Source: an uncultured Bacteroidales bacterium
GTDB lineage: Bacteria > Bacteroidota > Bacteroidia > Bacteroidales > Muribaculaceae
NCBI GenBank assembly: GCA_902781045.1
Contig: CACZHT010000002.1
Location: 1-64,000 of the forward strand
Direction of reading: 5' to 3'
DNA: 64,000 nucleotides
How positions within the stretch are numbered: the stretch's first letter is position 1; each line of letters opens with the position of its first letter. Under the pieces are notes generated by a model, which ran no database searches, was not told the origin of the DNA, and saw nothing but the letters and a program-made list of their open reading frames with translations. Both the position numbers and the translations under genes were made by a program. Below, in pieces: positions 36,127-45,446 of this stretch.

Positions 36127-39100
36127 ATGAAAAAACTATTAGCCATCCTAACTTTGGTGCTCTTGTGGGTACAGGTTGCGGCGCGAGACAACGTGCCAGA
36201 CTTCAACTTCCCGCAAGATGTGACCCAGCAGGCCCAAGCCGACCTCAAGCAAGCCTTGAGCAAGGGCGATGGCCAGCTGGTGGTGGATGCACTGGTGCGG
36301 TCGTCACTGGCCAAGAGTAGCATCACCATCGAGAACATGAGTGAGATAGTCGATGACATCGACCGTGTGGCCCGCAAGGAGTCGCGTCCCGACATCCGCG
36401 CGTTGCTCTATCATCTGGAGGCTCGTGTGATGTATGACTACACCAACAACTTCACCCCAGCCGACCGACGCAACCCCGAATTCATGTCCCACAATGTGGT
36501 GGTCAAGGACAAGTATGCCTACTGGGACACTCGACAGTTTGAACACGCCATTGATTCGTTGGTGAACCTGTCGTTGCGCGACCGTGAGGCACTGCTGCAA
36601 CACTCGGTCAAGGACTATGATGACATCATCAAGTGCAACGAACTTGGCGCCAAGTATGTGCCCACGCTCTACCACTTTCTGAACTATCAAAGCCAAGACC
36701 TGGTGAGCGACAAGCTGGAGAAGAGCCTCCAGACCGACCTGATCAACGCCATGCCCGACAATACCATGGCCACCGTGTTTGCCAAGTGTGCTCCTCTGGG
36801 CAACTGGAGTTCCTATCAGAAAGAATATCAGGCCGTGTATGAGGAGTTTGCCAACGTGCCCGAGGGCGGCCTGCCGCTGAGCTACCTGAGCGGCGACAAT
36901 CACTATGCCACTTTCCAAGGGTATGTCAAACGCTTTCCGAAATCGATCTATGCCAATGAAATCCGCAACAGTATCACCTACATTGAGCGCAAGTGGGCCA
37001 CTGTTGACTTTGCCGGTCACCTCAACAGCAAGTTCTCGGCCCATGCCGACAAAGCGCAAGTCCAAGTGAAAGTGGGTGTGCGCAACGTCAACGACGTGAG
37101 CGTGCGCCTCTATCGCCTGCCCGACGACATCAACACCGACGCATGGAAGAACAAGATGCTCACCCTCAAGGACCTGATGCTGGTCTCAGAACAACAGTTG
37201 CATGTCGACGGCACTGTTCCGTTCGAGGGCAAAGGCGAGGTTACCTTTGCGGCCCTACCCTACGGACGTTATACTATCATTCCGGTCTATAAGAACAAGG
37301 GCAAAGACGTTGTGCCCGAAAAGATTATCAGAGAAAAGACCCTTGACATCTACGACCTGGCATCGTTCAACGTGAGCGAAGCTGAACCCCGTAGACTCGT
37401 CAAGCAAGGCGAGCAGGTGGCACGTGTCAGTCGCATCTATGTCGTGGACGATGCCACGGGAAAGCCCATCCAAGGTGCAACCGTCTCAATCGACGACAAT
37501 GAATGGAGTGTCAAGACTGCGCGCGACGGTTCGGTAGAACTGTCCAAGCAGTTGGCCCATTCATACAACAGCTATCATGTGAGCAAGGGCGATGACCGCT
37601 ATGGGCCGTCGACCAGATACCAGCCCAACACCAGCCAAGCCCACAAGGGAGAATCAGCCAGCGTATTCACCGACCTGGGCATCTACCGCCCCGGCGAGAC
37701 GGTGCATTGGGCCGGCATCCTGTACGAACGCAGCCACGACAGCCGCCAAGTACTGCCCAACCAGAAAGTCTACGTCACGCTCTACGATGCCAACCACAAG
37801 GTCATCGACGAACAGACAGCTACCACCGACGCGTTCGGGCGCATCGAGGGCCAGACAGTCATCGCCGAGGGGCGTCTGCTGGGCACCTATAGCATCAGCA
37901 TGGGGTTGACCGAGCGCAGCAGGCTGGGGTCAGCCAACTTTGAGGTGAGCGAGTACAAGACCCCGACATTCTATGTCGAGTTTCCACAAGACGAGCTGAC
38001 CTTCCAGCATGGTCACCCTATCGCCGTGACAGGCAAAGCAGCCACCTACAGCGGCATGCCCCTGGCCAATGCCGAGGTCAAGCTCAAACTCACCAAGCGC
38101 AGTTGGGACTGGCACTGGTGGTACTACCGGCCAATGATTCGCTTCGATGACCAGGTGGCCGACACCGTCGTGCACACCGATGCCCAGGGGCAATTCCAGG
38201 TGACGTTTGCCAACGAACTGTTCGACGAACTGCACGGCAAGTGGCTCAGGCCATGCCTATACAACTATGTGGTCCATGCCCAGGTCACCGACGCCACCGG
38301 CGAGAGCCAGGAAGCCACCGCCGCATTCCACATCGGCAACAAGCGCGAGGTCAAGTTCACAACCCACTCGATTGACCACAACAATGTGACCCCGCTGAAG
38401 TTGCCACTCACTGTCAACAACACCGACAACAACGCATCGTTGCCTCTGACTTATTGCCTGACAGGTGAGAAGATTGACACCATCCGCGGCACACTCACCA
38501 GCGACAACTTGACGCTAGACCTGACCAAGATTCCTTCGGGTCGTTACTTCATGCGCGTAGCCCCAGCCGACGATAAAGATGCCTCGACCGTGGCTTTCTT
38601 GCACCTCTACCGCAAGACCGATGGCCAGGCCCCCGTGGCCGACAATGCCCTGTGGATACCGAGCGACGGCTACTCGATCGATGACAAGAACGTGGCCCAC
38701 GTTACCATTGGCACCAGCACCCCCGAGGCCCACATCTATTACCTTGCCAGTGGCCGCAACGGTCTGTTGGGCGAGGGATGGATTGACCGCAGCAAACCGG
38801 GGTTCCAGGAGTTCACCTTCCTTGTTCCGCCTCAGACTGACGAGGTATTGCAGCTCAAGTTCATGGCGTTCCACCACAGCGAGTACTTCGAGAAAGAGAT
38901 TTCGATGATTGTTCCGGCATGCCAACAGACGCTCAAGGTCACTGCCACCAGCTTCCGCGACAAGCTGGTGCCTGGCAAGACCGAGCGGTGGCAGCTGACG
39001 CTCAAGGACAAAAACGGCAAGCCCCATCGTGGCGCGTTGCTTCTAGAGATGTTTGACAAAGCCCTCAACTCGCTCAGCGACAACACCTGGAACTTCGCAC

Positions 39101-41676
39101 CAGGCTATTACCAATTCATGTCCATCACTACCAACCACAGCTCCACCACCGGCAAGATGTCGCTGAACAACAGCTGGCAGGGCGAGTCGCTCGACACCAA
39201 AGCTATGCGCTACAGCTCACCAGCACTCTACACCTATGACCGCCGTTTCTGGCAAGGCTGCGACAATCCATTTGTTGAGCTCTATCTGCTAAGAACAAAA
39301 TCAGCCGGGGCGATTCGTCCAATGGAGCGAATGCTAAAAGAAGAAACGGTTACCGATAATTCGGTCGACGCACTGGCCAATGCCGCCACCAAGCAGCCCG
39401 TCGTCGACCAGGGCAAACTCGACCAAGTGGAGATGCGCATGAGCGACGTGAAGACTGCCCTGTGGCAGCCCATGCTCACCAGCGACGAGCAGGGCAATGT
39501 GACGCTGGAGTTCGATGCGCCCAATTTCAACACCACCTGGCTGGTGCAGGCCATCGGCTACACCACAGGTCTGGCGAGCGACATCTTCCGCGCCGAGGTA
39601 CTCACCCAGAAGCCCATCATGGTCCGCTCGAGCCTGCCACGCTTTGTGCGCCAGGGCGATGTGACACGCCTCGCGGCCAATCTGCAGAATGCCAGCGACC
39701 ACACCATCCAGACACAAGCACTGATTGAGGTGTTCGATCCACGCACCAACGTGGTCTATGCTCAGCAGTCGTTCAACGAGAGTCTGGCCTCGATGGAAAC
39801 CAAGCCCCTGATGATGTCGTGGACAGTGCCCGACACGGTGCCCTACGTGGGTTTCCGCGTGCGTGCCGTGGGCGATGACTTCGGCGATGGCGAGCAGGTG
39901 ATGCTGCCTGTGCTCACAGCCATCTCACCCATCATCGAGACCCACCCGTTCTTTATCGATGCCGAGCAGAGTCAGTACTCGTTCACCATGCCCGAGGTGC
40001 CCGCTGGTGCCCGCGTGACACTCGAGTACAGCGACAACCCAGTGTGGCAGTGCGTGACCGCCCTGCCCAGCATCTTCAGCGACAACACGCATGTGGCCAC
40101 CTCGATTGCCCACAGCCTGTATGCACTGAACGTGGCCCGCGGCGTGGCCAACAGCCAGCCCATCATCGCCGAAGCCTTCCGCTACTGGCAGGACAATGCC
40201 AAGGACTCGATGCTGGTGTCGGCCCTGGACCGCAACAATGACCTCAAGATTGGCACCCTGGTGGCATCGCCGTGGCTGCGCACCAGCGAGCGCCAGACAC
40301 TGCAAATGCAGCAGTTGGCCAACTACTTTGATGCCGACAAAGCCCGGGCCGAACACGACCGTCTGGTCACAGCTCTAGCCTCGCTGCAGCAGAGCGACGG
40401 CGGCTTCACCTGGTATGTCTACCCCGGCTGCAAGTCATCGCGCTGGGCCACCGGTCAGGTGCTCGAGCTCATCGGCAACCTGCGCCAGCTAGGCTACCAG
40501 CCCGCCGATGAACGCCTGGACCAGATGATGCAGCGCGCCATCGCGTACTATGACAAAGAGACCGTGGCCGAGTCAAAGAAGAAGGAAAACAAGAAAGCCA
40601 TCTTCTCAACCTATGCCTACACGCGCTCGCTGCACGACAACGTGCCCATGAGCAAGGATGCCCGCAAACTCTACAACAACACCATCAAGAAGATGGCTAA
40701 ACAGTGGGGCAAGATGGACCTCTCGCTCACCAGCAAGGCCTTCTATGCCATGGCCCTGGAGCGTGGAGGAAAGCACAAGGAAGCAGCACGCATCGCCGAG
40801 TCGCTGCGACAGTTCGCCTCGGTCAAGCCCGAAATTGGTATGTACTGGGACCAGTTCCGCAACGAGCGCTGGTTCACGCCGTCGCAAGTGGCCGCCACTA
40901 GCGTCATCCTGCGCGCGATGAACATGGCCGACCCACGTCAGCAGGAACTGGACCAAATACGTAAGTGGATGTTATTGAGCAAGCGCACCACCGACTGGGG
41001 AGGCTCAAGCCTTGCCGCCGATGCCGTGCAAGCACTTTTGTCGACCGGCAGCCAGTGGATTGAGCGAGGTCAGACACCAGTCATCACCATTGATGGCAAA
41101 CCGGTTGAGCTAGATCGTTTCGACGCATTTGTGGGCTATAGCCGCCTTGATGTCGAGGCTCATGCTGGCAGTCAGTTCAGCATTCAGCGCTCCAGCACAT
41201 CCAATCCCGCATGGGGCGGCATCTACTGGCAGTACACCCAGCCCATGACCGAAGTGCAAGCCGCCAGCATCCGCGAAGTGAGCATTGACAAGCAGATGGT
41301 TGCCCTAGATGCCGCCGAACAGCCCATTTCGGGCCAGGAAATCAAAGTGGGCGACAAAGTGCGCGTGCGCTTGGTCATCACCTGCGACCAGTCCATGGAC
41401 TATGTACAAATCACCGACGAGCGCGCCTCGTGCTTCGAGCCGGTCGACCAGGTGAGCGGCTACCGCTACCAGGAGGGCATTGGCTTCTATAGCGAGACCC
41501 GCGACAACACTACCCGCATGTTCATCGACCGACTGCCCAAGGGAACCCACGTCATCACCTACGACGTGTTTGCCACCACGCCCGGCACCTTTGCCAGCGG
41601 CGTGGCCACCCTGCAGAGCCAACAAGCCCCCGAGATGACCGCGCACACCGCCGGCCAGCTCCTGCAAGTGCGCTGA
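36127..41676 (+). CDS. Alpha-2-macroglobulin-like protein, thioester-less, copy 2
   Basis: A 1849-aa paralogue of copy 1, aligned over its whole length. Signal peptide MKKLLAILTLVLLWVQVAARD. Shared landmarks: DFNFPQDVTQQAQADLKQAL near the N terminus (copy 1 has DFNYPQDVSKNALADL), FTDLGIYRPGETVHWAGILY, EVSEYKTPTFYVEFP, TALWQPMLTSDEQGNVTLEF, SSLPRFVRQGDVTRLAANLQ, QSDGGFTWYVYPGCKSSRW and WGGSSLAADAVQALLSTGSQ. The thioester site is replaced by FSDNTHVATSIAHS. It is a large envelope protein by family, role not further defined. Preceded and followed by REP units. Confidence 0.87.
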   Translation: MKKLLAILTLVLLWVQVAARDNVPDFNFPQDVTQQAQADLKQALSKGDGQLVVDALVRSSLAKSSITIENMSEIVDDIDRVARKESRPDIRALLYHLEARVMYDYTNNFTPADRRNPEFMSHNVVVKDKYAYWDTRQFEHAIDSLVNLSLRDREALLQHSVKDYDDIIKCNELGAKYVPTLYHFLNYQSQDLVSDKLEKSLQTDLINAMPDNTMATVFAKCAPLGNWSSYQKEYQAVYEEFANVPEGGLPLSYLSGDNHYATFQGYVKRFPKSIYANEIRNSITYIERKWATVDFAGHLNSKFSAHADKAQVQVKVGVRNVNDVSVRLYRLPDDINTDAWKNKMLTLKDLMLVSEQQLHVDGTVPFEGKGEVTFAALPYGRYTIIPVYKNKGKDVVPEKIIREKTLDIYDLASFNVSEAEPRRLVKQGEQVARVSRIYVVDDATGKPIQGATVSIDDNEWSVKTARDGSVELSKQLAHSYNSYHVSKGDDRYGPSTRYQPNTSQAHKGESASVFTDLGIYRPGETVHWAGILYERSHDSRQVLPNQKVYVTLYDANHKVIDEQTATTDAFGRIEGQTVIAEGRLLGTYSISMGLTERSRLGSANFEVSEYKTPTFYVEFPQDELTFQHGHPIAVTGKAATYSGMPLANAEVKLKLTKRSWDWHWWYYRPMIRFDDQVADTVVHTDAQGQFQVTFANELFDELHGKWLRPCLYNYVVHAQVTDATGESQEATAAFHIGNKREVKFTTHSIDHNNVTPLKLPLTVNNTDNNASLPLTYCLTGEKIDTIRGTLTSDNLTLDLTKIPSGRYFMRVAPADDKDASTVAFLHLYRKTDGQAPVADNALWIPSDGYSIDDKNVAHVTIGTSTPEAHIYYLASGRNGLLGEGWIDRSKPGFQEFTFLVPPQTDEVLQLKFMAFHHSEYFEKEISMIVPACQQTLKVTATSFRDKLVPGKTERWQLTLKDKNGKPHRGALLLEMFDKALNSLSDNTWNFAPGYYQFMSITTNHSSTTGKMSLNNSWQGESLDTKAMRYSSPALYTYDRRFWQGCDNPFVELYLLRTKSAGAIRPMERMLKEETVTDNSVDALANAATKQPVVDQGKLDQVEMRMSDVKTALWQPMLTSDEQGNVTLEFDAPNFNTTWLVQAIGYTTGLASDIFRAEVLTQKPIMVRSSLPRFVRQGDVTRLAANLQNASDHTIQTQALIEVFDPRTNVVYAQQSFNESLASMETKPLMMSWTVPDTVPYVGFRVRAVGDDFGDGEQVMLPVLTAISPIIETHPFFIDAEQSQYSFTMPEVPAGARVTLEYSDNPVWQCVTALPSIFSDNTHVATSIAHSLYALNVARGVANSQPIIAEAFRYWQDNAKDSMLVSALDRNNDLKIGTLVASPWLRTSERQTLQMQQLANYFDADKARAEHDRLVTALASLQQSDGGFTWYVYPGCKSSRWATGQVLELIGNLRQLGYQPADERLDQMMQRAIAYYDKETVAESKKKENKKAIFSTYAYTRSLHDNVPMSKDARKLYNNTIKKMAKQWGKMDLSLTSKAFYAMALERGGKHKEAARIAESLRQFASVKPEIGMYWDQFRNERWFTPSQVAATSVILRAMNMADPRQQELDQIRKWMLLSKRTTDWGGSSLAADAVQALLSTGSQWIERGQTPVITIDGKPVELDRFDAFVGYSRLDVEAHAGSQFSIQRSSTSNPAWGGIYWQYTQPMTEVQAASIREVSIDKQMVALDAAEQPISGQEIKVGDKVRVRLVITCDQSMDYVQITDERASCFEPVDQVSGYRYQEGIGFYSETRDNTTRMFIDRLPKGTHVITYDVFATTPGTFASGVATLQSQQAPEMTAHTAGQLLQVR

Positions 41677-41681
41677 CCAGT

Positions 41682-41762
41682 GGCGAATTGGGGACGGTTC
41701 TTTTCCGCCAAAAGTTAAATCAAATTAACTTTTGGCGGAAAAGAACCGTCCCCAATTCGCCA
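41682..41762. repeat. Inverted REP pair after alpha-2-macroglobulin gene 2
   Basis: Two complete inverted units (about 41682-41709 and 41733-41762) around a GTTAAATCAAATTAAC spacer. Starts 6 bases after the stop and can also serve as a 3' stem-loop. Confidence 0.88.
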
Positions 41763-42036
41763 ATTTAGAAAATAATTGCCCCAATGTGCCACTTGGGTCA
41801 ATTTTTTTTTGTAGTTTTGCAAGGAATTATCATTGCTAATGAGCATAGCAATGACACTTCGCCACCGACAGTCATCTTAACAGCTTGATTGAATGATTAC
41901 TGCGATAGTATCAGCACAACAATGCAAAAGGGTGACACATATCGCCAAGGGTCCACAGGGTCTCTCGACTCGGTGACCCCAGAGTATGCCCTGGACACTC
42001 AAGCCTAGCCATCAATAATCACTAAAAACGCCCAAC
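41763..42036 (+). promoter_or_regulatory. Promoter and structured leader of the polysaccharide operon
   Basis: No gene is seen here. A -7 box TAGTTTTG is at 41812-41819, with TTGG at 41793-41796 and nine T (41802-41810) between. The leader of about 210 bases contains a perfect 9-bp hairpin (TCATTGCTA, 7-base loop, TAGCAATGA, 41830-41854) just after the predicted start, and a compound hairpin 41951-41996 (GTCCACAGGG with CCCTGGAC, plus CTCT with AGAG). No UpxY-type antiterminator gene is present. Confidence 0.55.
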
Positions 42037-43140
42037 ATGCCCAACATCACTGTCACATCTCCACTTCTGCCTGACCTGAATGAGTTTCACCAGCTGCTTC
42101 AGGAGATATGGGACAGCAAGTGGATAACGAACAACGGCAGTTTCCATAAGCGCCTTGAGGCCGCCCTGTGCGAGTATCTGAAGGTGCCCTACATCAGCGT
42201 GTTCACCAACGGCACCCTACCCCTGATTACCGCCCTTCAGGCTCTGAACATCAGCGGTGAGGTGATCACCACGCCCTATAGTTTCGTTGCCACGACCCAC
42301 TCCATCTGGTGGAACGGCATCCGCCCTGTGTTTGTCGACATCGACCCTGCCACCGGCGGCATTGACCCCGAGAAGATAGAGGCAGCCATCACGACCAAAA
42401 CCACAGCCATCATGCCAGTGCACGTCTACGGCAAGCCGTGCCGCACGGCCGAGATTCAAGCCATCGCCGACAAGTATGGGCTGAAGGTCATCTATGATGC
42501 GGCTCATGCCTTCGGTGTCGAGGTCAACGGCAAGAGCATACTGGCCGAGGGTGACCTGAGCACGCTCAGTTTTCACGCCACCAAGGTGTTCAACACCATC
42601 GAGGGCGGTGCCCTGGTGATGCACGATGCCAAGATGAAGCAACGCATCGATTACCTGAAGAACTTTGGGTTTGCCGGTGAGACCGAGGTTGTTGCTCCCG
42701 GCATCAACGGCAAGATGGACGAGGTTCGCTCGGCCTTCGGCCTGCTGAACCTGCGCCAGGTGGATGCGGCCATCGAAGCCCGTCACCAGGTGGCTATCCG
42801 CTACCGTGAGGCTTTGTGCGAGGTAGAAGGCATCAGTTTCTGGAACGATATGCCTGGTGTGCGCCACAACTACAGCTACTTCCCCATCTTTGTAGACGCG
42901 GCAAAGTATGGCATGACCCGTGACGAACTTTACTATAAGATGCGCGAGCATGGCGTGCTGGGCCGTCGGTACTTCTATCCGCTGATCAGCACCTTCTCGA
43001 CCTATCGTGGCCTGCCCAGCGCCCACCGCGGCAACCTGCCCGAAGCCACCCGCATGGCCGACAGTGTCATCTGCCTGCCGATGCATCACCAGCTCAGTGA
43101 CGATGACCTGGACCTCATCATCTCACTCATCCAGCGATAG
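42037..43140 (+). CDS. DegT/DnrJ/EryC1/StrS-family aminotransferase
   Basis: A 367-aa PLP-dependent sugar aminotransferase, the normal family length. The PLP lysine lies in FHATKVFNTIEGGALV (about residue 182), with NGTLPLITALQAL (phosphate-binding part) and YDAAHAFGV upstream of it. Members transaminate keto-sugar nucleotides such as dTDP- or UDP-4-keto-6-deoxy sugars to amino sugars. First gene of the polysaccharide operon; an acyltransferase follows after 11 bases. The amino sugar it makes may be the acceptor for the acyl group discussed for 44238-48441. The sugar nucleotide cannot be read from sequence alone. Confidence 0.87.
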   Translation: MPNITVTSPLLPDLNEFHQLLQEIWDSKWITNNGSFHKRLEAALCEYLKVPYISVFTNGTLPLITALQALNISGEVITTPYSFVATTHSIWWNGIRPVFVDIDPATGGIDPEKIEAAITTKTTAIMPVHVYGKPCRTAEIQAIADKYGLKVIYDAAHAFGVEVNGKSILAEGDLSTLSFHATKVFNTIEGGALVMHDAKMKQRIDYLKNFGFAGETEVVAPGINGKMDEVRSAFGLLNLRQVDAAIEARHQVAIRYREALCEVEGISFWNDMPGVRHNYSYFPIFVDAAKYGMTRDELYYKMREHGVLGRRYFYPLISTFSTYRGLPSAHRGNLPEATRMADSVICLPMHHQLSDDDLDLIISLIQR

Positions 43141-43151
43141 TTTTTTGCACG

Positions 43152-44231
43152 ATGTCATCTAGCCCGGTCCTGCCAACCCAACAGATGCGTGACAGCAACA
43201 TCGAGCTGTTCCGTATCGTGTTGATGCTCATGATTATTGCCCACCATTATGTGGTCAATAGTGGTGTCGCCGCTCATTTTAACTACAGCCACATCAGCGG
43301 CAATCAATTGTTTCTGACGCTGTGGGGCTGGGGTGGAAAGACGGGCATCAACTGCTTCTTGCTCATCACTGGCTACTTCATGTGCCAGAAGCGATTCACT
43401 TGGACAAAATTCTTGAAGCTCTACCTTGAGATCAAGTTCTACAAGATACTGATATTCGCTATCTTCTGCTTGAGCGGCTATCAGGCATTCAGCCTGACGG
43501 AGTTGCACAAGACGGTGTTCAATGTCGCATACGGCATGGGCCGAGGCTTTGCAGCCACATTTGTGGGGTTGTTCTTGCTCACTCCGTTCATCAACAAGCT
43601 GTTGTCGGTCCTTGACAAGCGTCTTCACTTGTGTCTCATCGCTGTTCTGGTCACATTCTACAGCATCTTTGGCACATTCTTTGGCAACCGCATCGGCGAG
43701 GATCTCGGCTGGTATGTCGCAGTCTACATCATCGGTGCTTACCTGCAGCTCCATCCCCACACGGTGTTTGACCACAAGAAAAAGATGGCAGCCGCAGCGT
43801 TGTGCAGCCTGCTGCTGGCGTGGGCCAGTATCCTGGCCATCACGCTGGTCAGGCATCAAACCTCGGCGGCGATACCGCTATACCACTTTGTTGCCGATGC
43901 CAATCATGTGCTGGCCATCGTCTGCGCCGTGTCGTTCTTCTTGTGCTTCCGTTCGCTCGATGTGGGCCAGAACAGACTGATCAACACCATCGCATCCGGG
44001 ACATTCGGCGTGCTGCTCATCCACGCTCACGGCGACACGATGCGACACTGGCTGTGGGGCGACATGCTGGACGTGAGCGGCCATCTGGGCAGCGACTGGC
44101 TCTGGTTGCATGCCATTGGCTCGCTGGTCATGGTATACACTGTGTGTGTGGCCATCGACCTGCTCAGGCAGCGCTGGATTGAACGGCCGTTTTTCGCTTG
44201 GCTGCGAGTCAGGTTTCCCCAACTCAACTGA
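43152..44231 (+). CDS. Acyltransferase family 3 membrane protein
   Basis: A 359-aa integral membrane acyltransferase with about ten hydrophobic helices. The N-terminal family signature is RDSNIELFRIVLMLMIIAHH (residue ~11-30), containing the conserved H-H after helix 1, and GINCFLLITGYFMCQ in helix 2-3. Members O-acylate surface sugars, usually with acetyl. It overlaps no neighbour; an ATP-grasp gene follows after 6 bases. One of five such genes in this locus. Confidence 0.87.
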   Translation: MSSSPVLPTQQMRDSNIELFRIVLMLMIIAHHYVVNSGVAAHFNYSHISGNQLFLTLWGWGGKTGINCFLLITGYFMCQKRFTWTKFLKLYLEIKFYKILIFAIFCLSGYQAFSLTELHKTVFNVAYGMGRGFAATFVGLFLLTPFINKLLSVLDKRLHLCLIAVLVTFYSIFGTFFGNRIGEDLGWYVAVYIIGAYLQLHPHTVFDHKKKMAAAALCSLLLAWASILAITLVRHQTSAAIPLYHFVADANHVLAIVCAVSFFLCFRSLDVGQNRLINTIASGTFGVLLIHAHGDTMRHWLWGDMLDVSGHLGSDWLWLHAIGSLVMVYTVCVAIDLLRQRWIERPFFAWLRVRFPQLN

Positions 44232-44237
44232 CCCATC

Positions 44238-45446
44238 ATGTCACAGAAGAAACTCATGCTCCTGGGCGGGCTACGCTACTTGTTGCCGGTGATTGAGGCG
44301 GCTCACCGCCATGGCATCCACGTCATCACGGTCGACTACCTGCCCGACAACATCGCCCACCGCTACAGCGACGAGTATCACAACGTGAGCATCATCGACA
44401 AGGAAGCCGTGCTTGCCCTGGCACGCGAGCTGCAGATTGACGGCATCATGTCGTTTGCAGTTGACCCCGGCGTGGTCAGTGCCGCATACGTCGCCGAGCA
44501 AATGGGCCTTCCGTTCCAGTGCAGCTATGAGTCGGCCTGTGTACTGCAGGACAAGTCGCGCTTCCGCCATTTCTTGGCCGAGAATGGCTTCAATGTACCC
44601 AATGCGCGCGGCTATGACAACGCCGATGCAGCCATGCGCGATGTGGACTACTTCAACTGGCCCGTCATCGTCAAGCCCGTCGACTCGGCCGGCAGCAAGG
44701 GCGTGACCCGTGTCGACGATCCTGCCGCCCTGCCCGCCGCCATCGCTCACGCGCTGGAGTGCTCGCCGTCGCGCCACTTCATCGTCGAGGACTTTCTGGA
44801 GAAAGCCGGGCACTCGTCGGGCATCGAATGCTTTGCCGTCGATGGCGAGGCACGTTACAATGCGTTCTACGACCAGATTTTCGACAACGAGGCCATCAAC
44901 CCCTACACTCCATCGGGCGAACTCTGGCCCTCGGCCATGGCCGAGGCCAAACAATACGAGCTCAAGAGCGAATTGGAGCGGCTGTTCAAACTGCTGGGAG
45001 TGCGGTCGGGCATCTTCAATGTCGAATGCCGCGTGTGCACCAATGGCAAGGCCTACCTGATGGAGGTGTCGCCTCGCGCCGGTGGCAACCGCCTAGCAGA
45101 GATTCTGAACCACGCGGCCGATGTCGACATCATTGACAACGAGGTGCGCCAGGCTGTTGGGCTGCCGCTGACCAATGTACACGAGCCCAACTACCGCGGC
45201 CACTTTGCCATCATCGTGTTGCACGGCGAGAAAGCCGGCACGTTTGTGTCGCTGGACATCGACCCGGCCTTTGAGCGAGAGCACGTCATCGAGCGCGACC
45301 TGTGGGTCCATCCGGGCGACCGGGTGTCGGCTTTCACCGGTGCCAACCAGTCGCTGGGGACGCTGTTCCTGCGCTTCGACACACGCGAGCAACTCGAGAC
45401 CGTGCTCAACCATCCGTCAAGTTTTATCCTGATTGCAGTTCAATGA
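44238..45446 (+). CDS. ATP-grasp ligase
   Basis: A 402-aa ATP-grasp enzyme. An N-terminal Rossmann-like part (KLMLLGGLRYLLPVIEAAHR) is followed by the ATP-grasp core (PVIVKPVDSAGSKGVTRVDD, about 150-170; EDFLEKAGHSSGIECFAVDG; FNVECRVCTNGKAYLMEVSP, about 255-275; RAGGNRLAEIL with Mg ligands). Enzymes of this group join a carboxylate to an amine through an acyl phosphate, for example amino-acid ligases and peptide-forming CarB-like ligases. The stop overlaps the next start (ATGA, 45443-45446), so it is coupled to the DegT-like gene. A role in amide-linking an acid to an amino sugar is an inference. Confidence 0.82.
   Translation: MSQKKLMLLGGLRYLLPVIEAAHRHGIHVITVDYLPDNIAHRYSDEYHNVSIIDKEAVLALARELQIDGIMSFAVDPGVVSAAYVAEQMGLPFQCSYESACVLQDKSRFRHFLAENGFNVPNARGYDNADAAMRDVDYFNWPVIVKPVDSAGSKGVTRVDDPAALPAAIAHALECSPSRHFIVEDFLEKAGHSSGIECFAVDGEARYNAFYDQIFDNEAINPYTPSGELWPSAMAEAKQYELKSELERLFKLLGVRSGIFNVECRVCTNGKAYLMEVSPRAGGNRLAEILNHAADVDIIDNEVRQAVGLPLTNVHEPNYRGHFAIIVLHGEKAGTFVSLDIDPAFEREHVIERDLWVHPGDRVSAFTGANQSLGTLFLRFDTREQLETVLNHPSSFILIAVQ

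Noticed and set aside
41763..42036. Invertible promoter of the Bacteroides capsule type
   Set aside because: I looked for long inverted repeats flanking the promoter and found only short local hairpins; no invertase gene is nearby.
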